A stretch of 64,000 nt of DNA from DASQGA01 sp963762085 (GCA_963762085.1 CAVXJD010000005.1:186001-250000); one strand, 5' to 3'; positions 51,870-62,061 are shown, counted from the first letter of the stretch. Translations and numbers: made by a program. The notes: generated by a model from the sequence alone, not told the origin.

Positions 51870-54800
51870 ATGGAGAAAGCAGGACTTTCTGCGGCGTACT
51901 GCCACAATTTGAGGAGCCATTTGACCACTCCGCTTCGCGGGCCCACCCGTCACGCGCGGGCTGCCGCCCTCATGGCTGCCCTTGCGGCGCTCGCATTCTG
52001 TGTCTACGCCGCATCCCTGAACGCGGCTCCTGGCCCGTTGACGGTCACTCCGATCACCTGGGATGTGCTCGGCCTCGACTCGAACAACGTCAACACAGGC
52101 CCGAACGTCTTTCCGGTCGGCGTGCGCGTATGCAATACGGGGTCCGATCCCGCGACGAACGTGGTTGCAACCTGGGCGTGGAAGACGGCGCAGAACTCAT
52201 TCACCGGTCCGGCGGAAGGTGCGACGGTCAGCGGCGGGACGATCGCCGCAGGCTCCTGCCGCCACGTGTACTTCGACGTGACGCTCAACCGGTCTGCGAG
52301 CGCGCGCAGAAAGGCCAGGGACTACCAGGTAACGCTGACGGCGGACGGCGGCCTCAGCACGGCTGGGCCCCAGCGGACGCTCTACATCCAGCCGCTCGTA
52401 TCGCAGGGCCGGAACAGCACGAAGAAACTGGCCGGGCCCAACGGCTGCAACCTCGCGTACACGGTGTGCGACCCGGCCCCGGCCAACATCGTCGTTGGAC
52501 GGACGTACACGTACAAGCTCTATGTGGAGACCTCGACGGCGTATAAGCAACTCGAGACGTTCGCGAACTTCCCGACTTCGATGCTGCAGGCCGTCTCGAC
52601 GAGCGCCGTCTACAGCAATCCGAGCGGTGCCAGCTCGAGCTCGATCTACGGCGACGCCTGCGGCTGGAGCCCGACAACACGGGCCTGCGTGGGGCCGGCG
52701 AACATTCTCGGCGGAAAAGCCGGCGGACGGGTCGTTGTGACTTACGTGCTCACCGCGATCGCGCCCGGCTCGGCGACGCTGCGAGCCACGATCTATGACT
52801 TCTCCGGCGCCAGCTACCACTACAACTCCGATTTCGACTCTGTCACCCTCACGAGCACACCGCTCACCGTCCGTTACGAGCTGGCGACGTCGACTACGGG
52901 TAACGGAAAGGTGACGTCGTCTCCGGCGGGCACGCTCACGAGCGGGAGCTCTAGCGGGATCGACTGCGGCGGCGCGGCCACGATTTGCTCCGTCGGCTAC
53001 GGCACCGGCACGAGCGTGACACTGACCGCGCAGCCACTCGGGACCGACACCTTCACGGGCTGGTCGGGCGGCGGCTGCAGCGGGACCGCCTCCACGTGCG
53101 TCGTGGCGATGAATCAATCCCGCTCGGTGACGGCCGCGTTCACCGGTGTGAGCTCGTACCCGCTGGACGTGGCCAAGGCCGGGTCGGGCACCGTCACCGC
53201 CGATGTCGGCCCGGTGAGCTGTGGGGCGACATGCGTCGGTAACTACGCGGGCGGCACGCTGGTGACGCTAACGGCCGCCCCGAGCGTCGGCTGGACCTTC
53301 GACGGATGGTCCGGCGGAGGCTGCTCGGGCACAGGCACCTGCACCGTGACCATGAGCCAGGCTCGCTCGGTAACAGCGACTTTCATCGAGCAGACCTTCT
53401 CCCTCAACGTCACCGCCACGGGCAACGGGGTGGTCACTGCGAACGCCGGAACGATCAGCTGTGGTAACGGCGACACCTTCTGCGCCGATGTCTATGGCGC
53501 GGGCACCCTTGTCACGCTTACTGCAACTCCTGCAACCGGACAGAGCCTTACGAGTTGGTCGGGCGCCTGCTCGGGCAACGCTGCGACTTGCGTTGTCACC
53601 ATGGATCAGGCGCGCGCGGTGACCGCTACGTTCAGCGGCACGGCGTCGTATCCGCTCGACGTCGGAACGAGCGGGTCCGGTACGGGCACCGTGACCTCGA
53701 ATGTCGGCGGCATCAACTGCGGCGCCACCTGCAGCGCGACGTACTCAGACGGCACGCTCGTCACGCTGACCGCCACCCCTTCGGGTGCCTCGGCCTTCAA
53801 CGGCTGGTCCGGTGACTGCTCCGGGACGAGCACCACCTGCGTGGTCGCGATGAGCCAGGCCCGTGACGTGACGGCGGACTTCGGCCCGCCCACTCACCCG
53901 CTCGCGGTCTCCAAAGCGGGATCGGGGACGGGGGTCGTCACCTCCGATGTGGGAGGAATCAACTGCGGCGCGACGTGCAGCGCGAGCTTCGACGAGGGAA
54001 CCATCGTCACCCTGACCGCGGCCTCCTCCTCCGGCTCCGCATTCTCCGGCTGGTCCGGCGATTGCTCCGGGACCGGTGTGTGCACCGTCACGATGACTGT
54101 CGCGCGGAACGTGACAGCGACGTTCGTGGCCGCGAACACACTGGCCGTGACGAAGACTGGATCGGGCACGGGAACCGTGACGTCCGACGTCGGCGCGATC
54201 AACTGCGGCGCTACCTGCAGCGCCAATTACACAGGTGGCACGGTCGTCACGCTCACCGCGGTCGCTTCCGCTAGCTCCCGCTTCGCCGGCTGGTCGGGTG
54301 AGGGCTGCTCCGGGACCGGCACTTGCACGGTGACGATGAGCCAGGCTCGAAACGTCACCGCCAACTTCGTCGCCATCCATACGCTGACGGTCGCGAAGAC
54401 CGGGTCCGGTACGGGCACCGTGACGTCCAGCGTAGGCGCGATCAGCTGCGGCGCCGCCTGCACAGACGCGTACGACGACGGCAGCTCGGTCACTCTCAGC
54501 GCAGTCGCTGCAGCCGACTCTCGCTTCACCGGTTGGTCGGGCGCGGGCTGCTCGGGCACGGGCACTTGCACGGTGACCATGAGCCAGGCCCGCAATGTCA
54601 GCGCCGGCTTTGTCGCCACCTACACGCTCACAGTCACGGGTTCGGGTAATGGCACCGTCAGCTCGGACGTAGGAGCGATCGACTGCGGCGTCATCTGCGC
54701 AGACGCATACGACGACGGCAGCTCGGTCACGCTCACCGCGGCCGCTTCCGCTAGCTCCCGCTTCGCCGGCTGGTCGGGCGAGGGCTGCTCCGGGACCGGC

Positions 54801-57068
54801 ACTTGCACGGTGACGATGAGCCAGGCTCGAAACGTCACCGCCAACTTCGTCGCCATCCATACGCTGACGGTCGCGACGACAGGGTCCGGAACGGGCACCG
54901 TGACGTCCGACGTCGGCGCGATCAACTGTGGCGTCACCTGCGCAGACGCGTACGACGATGGCAGCTCGGTCACTCTCACCGCGGCCGCTTCCGCGGGCTC
55001 CCGCTTCGCCGGCTGGTCGGGCGAGGGCTGCTCCGGAACCGGCACCTGCACAGTCACGATGAGCCAGGTCCGCAACGTTAGCGCCAGCTTCATCGCACGC
55101 CACACCCTGACCGTCACGAAGACCGGATCGGGCACGGGCACAGTGACGTCGGACGTCGGCGCGATCGACTGTGGCGTCACCTGCGCGGACGACTACGACG
55201 AGGGAACCTGGGTCACGTTCAGCGCTCCGGCTGCGACCGGGTCTCGTTTCACCGGCTGGTCGGGTGCGGGCTGCTCGGGCACGGGCACCTGCACGATCGC
55301 CATGAGCCAGGCTCGCACTGTCAGCGCCGGCTTCGTCGCCACCCACACGCTCACGGTCACGGATTCCGGCAGCGGCACCGTCAGCTCGGACGTAGGAGCG
55401 ATCAGCTGCGGCGCCACCTGCAGCGACGACTACGACGACGGCAGCTCGGTCACTCTCACCGCGGCCGCTTCCGCGGGCTCCCGCTTCGACGGCTGGTCGG
55501 GCGCCTGCTCAGGGGCGGCGACGACCTGCACGGTGACCATGAACCAGGCTCGCAATGTTAGCGCCAGCTTCATCGCTTTCTACACACTCACCATCACGAA
55601 GACCGGCGCCGGCACCGGCACCATCGGTTCCGACTTGGGGGCGATCAACTGCGGCTCCACCTGCGCGGACGACTACGACGACGGCACGTCCGTCACGCTC
55701 AGCGCGGTCGCCGCGACCGGGTCTCGCTTCACCGGCTGGTCGGGCGCGGGCTGCTCTGGCACGGGCACCTGCACCGTCGCCATGAGCCAGGCTCGCAATG
55801 TCAGTGCCGGCTTCGTCGCCACCTACACGCTCACGGTCACGGGTTCAGGTAGTGGCACCGTCAGCTCGGACGTAGGAGCGATCAACTGCGGCGTCATCTG
55901 CGCAGACGCGTACGACGACGGCACCTCGGTCACGCTCACCGCCTCCGCTTCGGCCGGCTCCAACTTCACGGGCTGGTCGGGCGCCTGCTCGGGTACGGCA
56001 ACAACCTGCAGCGTCACAATGAACGAGGCTCGCGCGGTTGGCGCCGGCTTCCTGGCTCGCTACACCTTGTCCGCCACAAAGACCGGCTCCGGCGCCGGCA
56101 CTGTCAGCTCCGACCTCGGGGCACTCAGCTGCGGCGGCACCTGCGCAGACGACTACGACGAGGGAACCTCGATCACGCTCACCGCCGTCGCCGCAGGCGG
56201 GTCTCGCTTCGCCGGCTGGTCTGGCGAAGGGTGTACAGGCACCAGCACCTGCACCGTCACGATGAGCCAAGCCCGTGCGGTCACAGCGACGTTTGTCGGC
56301 CTCGTCCCGCTCACGGTGACTGTGCGTGGGCGAGGAACTGTCCGCTCCGAGCCCGAGGGAATTCGCTGTCGACTGGCCTGCTCGAGAGATTACGACGCCG
56401 GTACGCTCGTTACGCTCGTGGCCTCCGCCGACCAAGGCCGCTGGTTCGTTGGCTGGTCCGGAGCCTGCACCGGTAGGCGCGCTAGGTGCACCGTGACCAT
56501 GAGCCAAGCCCGCTTCGTGCACGTCCGTTTTGCGCTCGAGCTCGCGCTTCGCATCCAGATCCCCAACAAACTGGTCTATCACTGGCCACACGAGTCGGCC
56601 ACGATACGGGCACTCGCGACCTGGCGCGGTAAGCGTCTGGCAGGCGCACGGGTCAGGATTGTGATCACATGTCCACGCCGCACCTCCACCACGGTGCTGA
56701 GAACCGGAAAGCGTGGGAGGATCGCGCTCCGATTGCGCGCGACGATGCCGGAAACACTGCGCATCTACTCCTGCAACGTCAGAGGGCGCGTGGCTGCGAA
56801 TCGCCGGACGGCCCGAGCGGAGAACCCCGGCACCGTGAGCTTCATCCACCCGCTCTGGCTCAAGACCAGAGTCACGAACGGCAAGATCATCGTGCGCATC
56901 TGGGGACGGGCGTACGAGCCAGTCCGGTTGTTCGCAGACGGCAAAGAGGTGAGCCGGTCGCGAATCAGCCGGAAGGGCTGGGTCGACATGATCTCGGGGC
57001 AGATTCAGCACGGCGACATGTTGAGGGTCACCGGCTTGCACGGCCACGCGTACCACCGCACGGCGTAG
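51870..57068 (+). CDS. Giant secreted protein with 15 tandem beta-repeats
   Basis: 1,732 residues. A signal peptide (ALMAALAALAFCVYAASLNA) is followed by an N-terminal beta-domain of about 280 residues, then 15 repeats of about 81 residues (52863-56534), each carrying CG...C and C...C pairs and the core FxGWSGxxCSGTGTCTVTM. The last about 180 residues are Arg-rich (RIQIPNKLVYHWPHESATI). The repeats resemble divergent InlB-B/bacterial-repeat domains used as surface stalks. No LPXTG or membrane anchor is visible, so it may be secreted. ATG 51870 lacks a ribosome-binding site; TTG 51921 has GAGGAG 5 nt upstream and is a good alternative start. Confidence 0.85.
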   Translation: MEKAGLSAAYCHNLRSHLTTPLRGPTRHARAAALMAALAALAFCVYAASLNAAPGPLTVTPITWDVLGLDSNNVNTGPNVFPVGVRVCNTGSDPATNVVATWAWKTAQNSFTGPAEGATVSGGTIAAGSCRHVYFDVTLNRSASARRKARDYQVTLTADGGLSTAGPQRTLYIQPLVSQGRNSTKKLAGPNGCNLAYTVCDPAPANIVVGRTYTYKLYVETSTAYKQLETFANFPTSMLQAVSTSAVYSNPSGASSSSIYGDACGWSPTTRACVGPANILGGKAGGRVVVTYVLTAIAPGSATLRATIYDFSGASYHYNSDFDSVTLTSTPLTVRYELATSTTGNGKVTSSPAGTLTSGSSSGIDCGGAATICSVGYGTGTSVTLTAQPLGTDTFTGWSGGGCSGTASTCVVAMNQSRSVTAAFTGVSSYPLDVAKAGSGTVTADVGPVSCGATCVGNYAGGTLVTLTAAPSVGWTFDGWSGGGCSGTGTCTVTMSQARSVTATFIEQTFSLNVTATGNGVVTANAGTISCGNGDTFCADVYGAGTLVTLTATPATGQSLTSWSGACSGNAATCVVTMDQARAVTATFSGTASYPLDVGTSGSGTGTVTSNVGGINCGATCSATYSDGTLVTLTATPSGASAFNGWSGDCSGTSTTCVVAMSQARDVTADFGPPTHPLAVSKAGSGTGVVTSDVGGINCGATCSASFDEGTIVTLTAASSSGSAFSGWSGDCSGTGVCTVTMTVARNVTATFVAANTLAVTKTGSGTGTVTSDVGAINCGATCSANYTGGTVVTLTAVASASSRFAGWSGEGCSGTGTCTVTMSQARNVTANFVAIHTLTVAKTGSGTGTVTSSVGAISCGAACTDAYDDGSSVTLSAVAAADSRFTGWSGAGCSGTGTCTVTMSQARNVSAGFVATYTLTVTGSGNGTVSSDVGAIDCGVICADAYDDGSSVTLTAAASASSRFAGWSGEGCSGTGTCTVTMSQARNVTANFVAIHTLTVATTGSGTGTVTSDVGAINCGVTCADAYDDGSSVTLTAAASAGSRFAGWSGEGCSGTGTCTVTMSQVRNVSASFIARHTLTVTKTGSGTGTVTSDVGAIDCGVTCADDYDEGTWVTFSAPAATGSRFTGWSGAGCSGTGTCTIAMSQARTVSAGFVATHTLTVTDSGSGTVSSDVGAISCGATCSDDYDDGSSVTLTAAASAGSRFDGWSGACSGAATTCTVTMNQARNVSASFIAFYTLTITKTGAGTGTIGSDLGAINCGSTCADDYDDGTSVTLSAVAATGSRFTGWSGAGCSGTGTCTVAMSQARNVSAGFVATYTLTVTGSGSGTVSSDVGAINCGVICADAYDDGTSVTLTASASAGSNFTGWSGACSGTATTCSVTMNEARAVGAGFLARYTLSATKTGSGAGTVSSDLGALSCGGTCADDYDEGTSITLTAVAAGGSRFAGWSGEGCTGTSTCTVTMSQARAVTATFVGLVPLTVTVRGRGTVRSEPEGIRCRLACSRDYDAGTLVTLVASADQGRWFVGWSGACTGRRARCTVTMSQARFVHVRFALELALRIQIPNKLVYHWPHESATIRALATWRGKRLAGARVRIVITCPRRTSTTVLRTGKRGRIALRLRATMPETLRIYSCNVRGRVAANRRTARAENPGTVSFIHPLWLKTRVTNGKIIVRIWGRAYEPVRLFADGKEVSRSRISRKGWVDMISGQIQHGDMLRVTGLHGHAYHRTA
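52863..56534 (+). repeat. Array of 15 coding tandem repeats
   Basis: Fifteen units of about 245 nt. The block starting 54251 recurs at 54731 (exactly two units later) almost unchanged for about 147 nt, whereas other units differ more, which suggests recent internal duplication. Confidence 0.9.
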
Positions 57069-57144
57069 CGCGGCGGCCAGGCAGTCTCGACGAGAGCCCG
57101 ACGGCCTGATTCGCGGCGTCGTCGCCGCTTGACGACGTGGCACG

Positions 57145-57705
57145 ATGGACCCCGCTTTGCGCGCGCTCTCCATTTCAACCCTCGCTGCGCTCGCCGCCGT
57201 GGCCCTGCTCACCGCCACCGCCGCTCGGGCGCACCCGACCGGCCCGCACACGGGCTTCCAGTCGACCGTCTCCTACATCGAGCCCCAGCTCCCGGGACTG
57301 CTCGTGCGGGTACTCGGCGGCCACGTGCAGCTCTCGGTCGAGAACTTGACGCAAAAGAACGTCGTGATTCTCGACGAGCGGGGCCAACCGGTCGTGCGTA
57401 TCCCACCGGGTCGAACGCGGATCTGGAACGAGCCTCGGATCGGCTCCGCTGAACCACCACCCGAACGCGAGGGGCTCGTCAGGAATTGGCGAATCGAAGG
57501 GACCGCCGACGGCCGGCCGTTCGCGATCGTCGGCTTCCTCGGCTACCGACCGCCGGCGTCCGATTCGAACGACGACGGCATACCGATGTGGGCAATCGTT
57601 ACCGGAGCTGGAGCGAGCGTGCTGATCGTCGCTGCCGCCCTCGCCCTCCCGTTCTGGCGACGGGAGGGCGAGGGCGAGCAACAGGGGTCCGCTACGGAGC
57701 GGTGA
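57145..57705 (+). CDS. Exported single-pass protein of unknown function
   Basis: 186 residues. A signal peptide (SISTLAALAAVALLTATAAR) is followed by a small beta-rich domain (FQSTVSYIEPQLPGLLVRVL, VENLTQKNVVILDERGQPVV) and a C-terminal membrane helix (VTGAGASVLIVAAALALPFW) with a basic stop. It is oriented like a type I membrane protein. Its 3' end overlaps the convergent 5'-nucleotidase gene by 14 nt. Confidence 0.72.
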   Translation: MDPALRALSISTLAALAAVALLTATAARAHPTGPHTGFQSTVSYIEPQLPGLLVRVLGGHVQLSVENLTQKNVVILDERGQPVVRIPPGRTRIWNEPRIGSAEPPPEREGLVRNWRIEGTADGRPFAIVGFLGYRPPASDSNDDGIPMWAIVTGAGASVLIVAAALALPFWRREGEGEQQGSATER

Positions 57706-59431
57706 TCAGCGGGCAGTTGTTGCCGGAACCCGGGGTCGGATCCGTGCAGACGATCCGGCCCTGGATGGTCGGGCTGATCGGTGAGTTCGCCGTTACGTAG
57801 GCGGCGAGATCCTGGTCCATGATGTTCCGGGTCGTCGACTTGGAGATCACATTGGGATAGCCGTCGCCGCCGCTGAGCGTGAAGTCGTTGCTGGCGACCG
57901 TGTAGTTCGTCTCGGGGACGACCGCATCGCCGGTGCAGCTGCCATCGGCCGCTTGTCGCACGATGCTGGTCACGCGGCTGCCGACAGCCGCCTCGATGTT
58001 GTATGTGAAGCACAGGCCGGAGACCTGCGCGAAGCGGCCGTTTGCCCCCGGCATCGACGAGACGCTGTGCTCGAGGAAGGCCTTGACCTCGGCGCCGGTC
58101 AGCGTCGTGGTCGTGCTGACGTTCCCGAAGCGGAGCACGGCGAGCGCGCCGCCGCGGGTGATCGGGAACGGCGGCGTGGCCGGCATCGGCGACGGGCAAA
58201 AGCCGCCCGACTCGACGTGCGGGCACGTCAACGCATCGCGCAGCCCGCCCGAGTTCGTAATGGCGAAGTCGGTCCCGTACGCGGCCCGCAGCGAATCCGT
58301 CACGACGTTGCCGACAAGCGACTCGCAAAGCCTGCCGTCGGAGCGGCCGCACGAGTCGGAGCGCAGAACCGGCACGTTCGACGAGCCGATCACCGTGCCG
58401 AGGATCGGTGCGAGCTGCGCGTTCAGCTCGGCGATGTAGTCCTGGATGTCCTGATCCGGCGTCACCCCCGCTATGAACGGCGTGTGCTGCGTGACGGACT
58501 TACTCGTGACGCCTGTCGCCCGGTCGACGGTGAGCTGGATCTTGGCGAACTGCGCTCCCTTGCTCAGATTCTCGACAGCGAGCACCTTGCCGCCCTGATG
58601 GAGCCCGTTATAGGTGAAGTTCGTGTGATCACCCACGATGACGTCGATCAGGTCTCCGTTGACGCCGTTCGCGAAGTCGATCAGCTCGCCGAAGGCATTC
58701 CCTTCGTCGAAACCGCGGATCCCCTTGTGAGTCAGGATCACGACCACTTTGGCGCCTGAGTCCCGCGCCTGCTTAGCCGCCTTGTTCGCAGCGACGATCG
58801 AGTTCGAGACCTGCATCGTCCCGAACGAACCGGGAAACACGAGCTCCGGCGCTTCCTCGTTGGTGATCCCGATCACAGCGACCCGGATGCCGTCGACGTT
58901 GAAGAAGACTCGCTTGGTGACGCCGGTGAGGTTCTCCTCGAGACCCTTGAGGTTCGCCGAGACGAACGGGAAATCCGCCAAGTCGACCATCCTCTGGAGG
59001 TGAGGGACACCGCGGTCGAAGTTGTGATTGCCGAACGTGTCGGCGTTGACGCCCATCATGTTCATCGCGGTGACTGCGGGCTCGTCCTCGAAGAAGTTCG
59101 ATATCGCAGGGGTCGCGCCGAATGAATCGCCCGCCATGAAGACGAGCGTGTTCGGGTTGGCGGCGCGCGCGTTGTCGAAGTACGTCTTGAGGAAGGCCGC
59201 TCCACCGCCCAGGACGGTGGCCGCGCCCGGGTCGACGTCGATCGGCTCGAGCTGGCCGTGCCAGTCGGAAACCGTGACGAGCTGGATGTTCGTGGTACCC
59301 GTCCCTGGCGCCTGTTGGGTCACGAGCGACCTGTTGCCGGCTGCCCCGCCCACGAGCGCCGCGGACGAAACAAGCAGCGTCGCTAAGAGCGCCGCGATGA
59401 TCATGAGTCTCTTCATCCTTCTCTCCCTCAT
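57692..59431 (-). CDS. Secreted 5'-nucleotidase family protein
   Basis: 579 residues with ATG 59431 overlapping the nuclease stop (ATGA). A signal peptide (MIIAALLATLLVSSAALVGG) precedes a metallophosphatase domain with TVSDWHGQLEP, FMAGDSFGATP, FGNHNFDRG, ILTHKG and GDHTNF, all the metal/phosphate motifs of the family. A C-terminal 5'-nucleotidase domain (NSGGLRDALTCPH, GGDGYP) follows. It likely dephosphorylates nucleotides outside the cell. It is translated with the upstream nuclease, so together they could degrade DNA to nucleosides. Confidence 0.9.
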   Translation of the reverse strand: MRERRMKRLMIIAALLATLLVSSAALVGGAAGNRSLVTQQAPGTGTTNIQLVTVSDWHGQLEPIDVDPGAATVLGGGAAFLKTYFDNARAANPNTLVFMAGDSFGATPAISNFFEDEPAVTAMNMMGVNADTFGNHNFDRGVPHLQRMVDLADFPFVSANLKGLEENLTGVTKRVFFNVDGIRVAVIGITNEEAPELVFPGSFGTMQVSNSIVAANKAAKQARDSGAKVVVILTHKGIRGFDEGNAFGELIDFANGVNGDLIDVIVGDHTNFTYNGLHQGGKVLAVENLSKGAQFAKIQLTVDRATGVTSKSVTQHTPFIAGVTPDQDIQDYIAELNAQLAPILGTVIGSSNVPVLRSDSCGRSDGRLCESLVGNVVTDSLRAAYGTDFAITNSGGLRDALTCPHVESGGFCPSPMPATPPFPITRGGALAVLRFGNVSTTTTLTGAEVKAFLEHSVSSMPGANGRFAQVSGLCFTYNIEAAVGSRVTSIVRQAADGSCTGDAVVPETNYTVASNDFTLSGGDGYPNVISKSTTRNIMDQDLAAYVTANSPISPTIQGRIVCTDPTPGSGNNCPLITAP

Positions 59432-61794
59432 TTCGGCTTCGGTGTCGGCCGACCGGTCAGACGGATCCTGACCAATGACGGCTCATGATCGGATGCCTGG
59501 GCTGACAGCTCTGAGTTCACATGCACGACGTCGTAAACGAACGGGAACTGCATGCGCAGGTTTTGGCTCAGCAGGATCTGGTCGAGAACCTGCGAGTTGC
59601 CCTCGAAGACGTACGAATAACGCTCGTTCACCGGCAGCGTCTTGATCGCCGAGAAGAGCTCGCCGTCCCCCTCGAGGATGTCGACGGTCTCGGAGAACTC
59701 GAAGTCATTGATGTCTCCGAGCACCACGACGTTGGCCGCCGGATCGATTTCGAGGATGTCGTTGACGAACGCGTTGACGACCTCAGCCTGACCGTGGCGC
59801 GGACCTTCGGTAAACCGCATCGGCGGCTGGTTGTGGCCCATCAGCGGCTGGTCGTCGTTCTTCGAACTGAAGTGGTTGACGACGACGAACAGCTTCTTGC
59901 CGCGGACGCTGAATTCTCCGACGAGCGATTTCCGCGTCGCGACGAACGCCGGATCCGACGGATCGATCCGGCCGGGGCTGAACGAAAGCTGGGGCCCCGA
60001 GGGCGTTGCGACGACCGACGTCGCTATGGTCGAGTCACCACCCGGCCGATCGATGAAGCTCAGGCCGCGATCGGTGCGGAAGAGGAACCCGACGCGGATG
60101 TTCGCGCCTGGGGCGCCCCCGTCCTGGTTGTTCACAGGGTCGATCTGCCGGTACTCGTAGAGCGGGCCGCCCGCGCGCGTGATCGCTTCGATGAGCAGGC
60201 GCCACGTCTCCGAGGCGTCGACGACACCGTTATCCGCGGCGCCTCCGTTGTCCTGCACCTCTTCGATCCCGAGCAGGTCGGGCGAGCGGAGGTTCTGGAC
60301 GATCTGACCCGCGAGGCGGTCGAACAGCGCGCCGTCACCCGGATCCAGGTTCTCCACGTTGAACGTCCCGATCGTGATCTCCTGGTCGACCGAAGCCTGT
60401 GTCGTCTCCGGCCCGAACGGGCTCGCGATAAACGCCGGCGTCGACGTGGCCTGGATCTTGTAGTTCGCGAACGTGTAGTCGAGCGGCCCGACGATGGCAC
60501 CGAGAATGCGTGCCCCGACGTCCATGACAGGCATCGCCCGGGCGGGGCGCGGGGAGATGCGGTCGCGCAGGATCTCGTCGTCGATCGCGATCCGTTCCGG
60601 GTTGAAGTCCTCGTAGGTCGGGGCGGGCAGGATCCCGCCCCGGGCAGTCCGCGTGCCGGTGGCCCAGATGCCGTTGTCCGGGAGCAGCGTGATCTCGCCG
60701 AAGCTCTCGGTCTCGTTGACGACGTCGCCGTCGTTGACCTGGACGAGCATTCCCTCGAGGCTCTCCCAGAAGTCGATGCCGTCCTGAGCCGGGTCGAAGG
60801 TTGTCGGGCCGGTCTCGACGCTGCCGTTGGTGTCGTTGTCGATGATCCCGACCGGCGGCATTCGCCCGCCCACGCCGACGACAGTCGCTGCGGGAATGGG
60901 ATTCCCGGTCGTCACGGGCGTGACAGTCGGGCTAACGATCTGGGTGACCGTAAGGTTGTTCGCATTGCTCGGTCGGAACTCGGAGACGCGGCCGGCGACC
61001 GTTACCGCATCGCCGACGGTGACCGTCGGCGCGGCGTTCGTGAAGACGAAGATGCCCTCCGAAGTGTCCGCGCTCGCGTCCGGCGCCGGATCCTGGATCC
61101 AGAAGCCTCGACCACCGGCGGTCCGAAGTGCCGTCACGACACCTTCCACGTCCTTGACGGGCCGCTCGTTGAGCGGCGAGATGTGAGCGAGTCCCTGGAT
61201 CTCGCGGATCTTCACGCTGACCGGTGCGGGGGGTGTCGTCGAGCCCTGGGGTGTGCCTACCTTCGGCCCATCGAAATCGGCGACGTTGTCATCCGTGTCT
61301 TGAGCGCCGCCGTTCTCCCGCTCGAACGCGTTGTTGCCGTTCGAGGTCGGAATCGGAAGGCCCGCCCCTTCGCGGCACTGGTCCACGGCGCCTTCCGAAC
61401 TACCGACACCGTCAACGACGGTGGTCGCGTCAGCAAGAGTGATCCGCGCACCGCCGTCGTCGGAAATTCCCAGTGCGTACGACGTGTCACCAGGGGCCGC
61501 CGTGCCGCTCGAGTTTGCGAACAGGTACCGCTGGCCGGGCCCGAGCGTGACACCTGCCGCCACCGTCGCCCGCGCCGACGGCGCACCACTTGCGGCAGCG
61601 CAACCCTGCAAGCGCCAGCCTGCGATGCTGACGGGACCTGCTGACGTGTTCAGGAGCTCGACGAATTCGTCGTTCCCGTCCACGCCGCGAAACTGAAACT
61701 CCGAGATGACGACACCGTTCGACGATGCGAACGCCGTCGAGCTGCCCACCAGGGCGAGTACCGCCAAGCTAAGCGCTAGGACGCATGTACGCAG
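59428..61794 (-). CDS. Secreted nuclease with lamin-tail domain (ExeM/NucH-like)
   Basis: About 788 residues if a CTG codon at 61794 is used, with AGAGGAG seven nt upstream; the next in-frame start, TTG 61767, would cut the signal peptide (LALSLAVLALVGSSTAFASS). A lamin-tail-like domain (about 25-145) has VISEFQFRGVDGNDEFVELL. An OB-fold-like region follows, then an endonuclease/exonuclease/phosphatase domain (about 490-780) with TFNVENLDPGD, GIEEVQDN, NHFSSKNDD, LGDINDFEFS and SDHEPSLV. It probably degrades extracellular DNA. It shares a transcript with the 5'-nucleotidase. Confidence 0.88.
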   Translation of the reverse strand: MRTCVLALSLAVLALVGSSTAFASSNGVVISEFQFRGVDGNDEFVELLNTSAGPVSIAGWRLQGCAAASGAPSARATVAAGVTLGPGQRYLFANSSGTAAPGDTSYALGISDDGGARITLADATTVVDGVGSSEGAVDQCREGAGLPIPTSNGNNAFERENGGAQDTDDNVADFDGPKVGTPQGSTTPPAPVSVKIREIQGLAHISPLNERPVKDVEGVVTALRTAGGRGFWIQDPAPDASADTSEGIFVFTNAAPTVTVGDAVTVAGRVSEFRPSNANNLTVTQIVSPTVTPVTTGNPIPAATVVGVGGRMPPVGIIDNDTNGSVETGPTTFDPAQDGIDFWESLEGMLVQVNDGDVVNETESFGEITLLPDNGIWATGTRTARGGILPAPTYEDFNPERIAIDDEILRDRISPRPARAMPVMDVGARILGAIVGPLDYTFANYKIQATSTPAFIASPFGPETTQASVDQEITIGTFNVENLDPGDGALFDRLAGQIVQNLRSPDLLGIEEVQDNGGAADNGVVDASETWRLLIEAITRAGGPLYEYRQIDPVNNQDGGAPGANIRVGFLFRTDRGLSFIDRPGGDSTIATSVVATPSGPQLSFSPGRIDPSDPAFVATRKSLVGEFSVRGKKLFVVVNHFSSKNDDQPLMGHNQPPMRFTEGPRHGQAEVVNAFVNDILEIDPAANVVVLGDINDFEFSETVDILEGDGELFSAIKTLPVNERYSYVFEGNSQVLDQILLSQNLRMQFPFVYDVVHVNSELSAQASDHEPSLVRIRLTGRPTPKPK

Positions 61795-61881
61795 GATGTG
61801 ACTCCTCTGCCCTCGAGTGTCCCCTCCGGCCTTTCAGGGGCCGCGACGCGGGCATCCTAACCGGACACGCTGGCGAACGCC

Positions 61882-62061
61882 ATGTGCCAACTCGCGGTCG
61901 GGAGCGCACTGCTGTTGCCGATAGCCATGGTCGTGCCGGCGCTCGTCGCGCTCGCACTCGTAGCGGCCGTCTGGGTCGCACTCCACGCGTACGTAATCAT
62001 CTGGTGGCGTGAGGCACGCTCGCGTACGCGAGCGTTGCGCGTGCCGACCTCTGCCTCCTAA
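61882..62061 (+). CDS. Small single-pass membrane protein
   Basis: 59 residues from ATG 61882 to TAA 62061. A long hydrophobic run (ALLLPIAMVVPALVALALVA plus AVWVALHAYVIIWW) is followed by a basic tail (REARSRTRALRVPT). No clear ribosome-binding site. It lies between two divergent genes; composition supports coding, but no family is recognised. Confidence 0.5.
   Translation: MCQLAVGSALLLPIAMVVPALVALALVAAVWVALHAYVIIWWREARSRTRALRVPTSAS

Noticed and set aside
53745..55346. A 533-codon frame antisense to the repeat protein
   Set aside because: It repeats only because the coding strand repeats; no signal, no domain.
52863..56534. CRISPR array
   Set aside because: Unit length is about 245 nt, the repeats are diverged and code in frame for a protein.
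59521..61644. A 707-codon open frame antisense to the nuclease gene
   Set aside because: Same reason: the minus-strand frame has signal peptide and nuclease motifs, the plus-strand frame has none and is Arg/Asp-rich.
61917..61923. GCCGATA in the small membrane protein
   Set aside because: Inside a reading frame and no -35 match.
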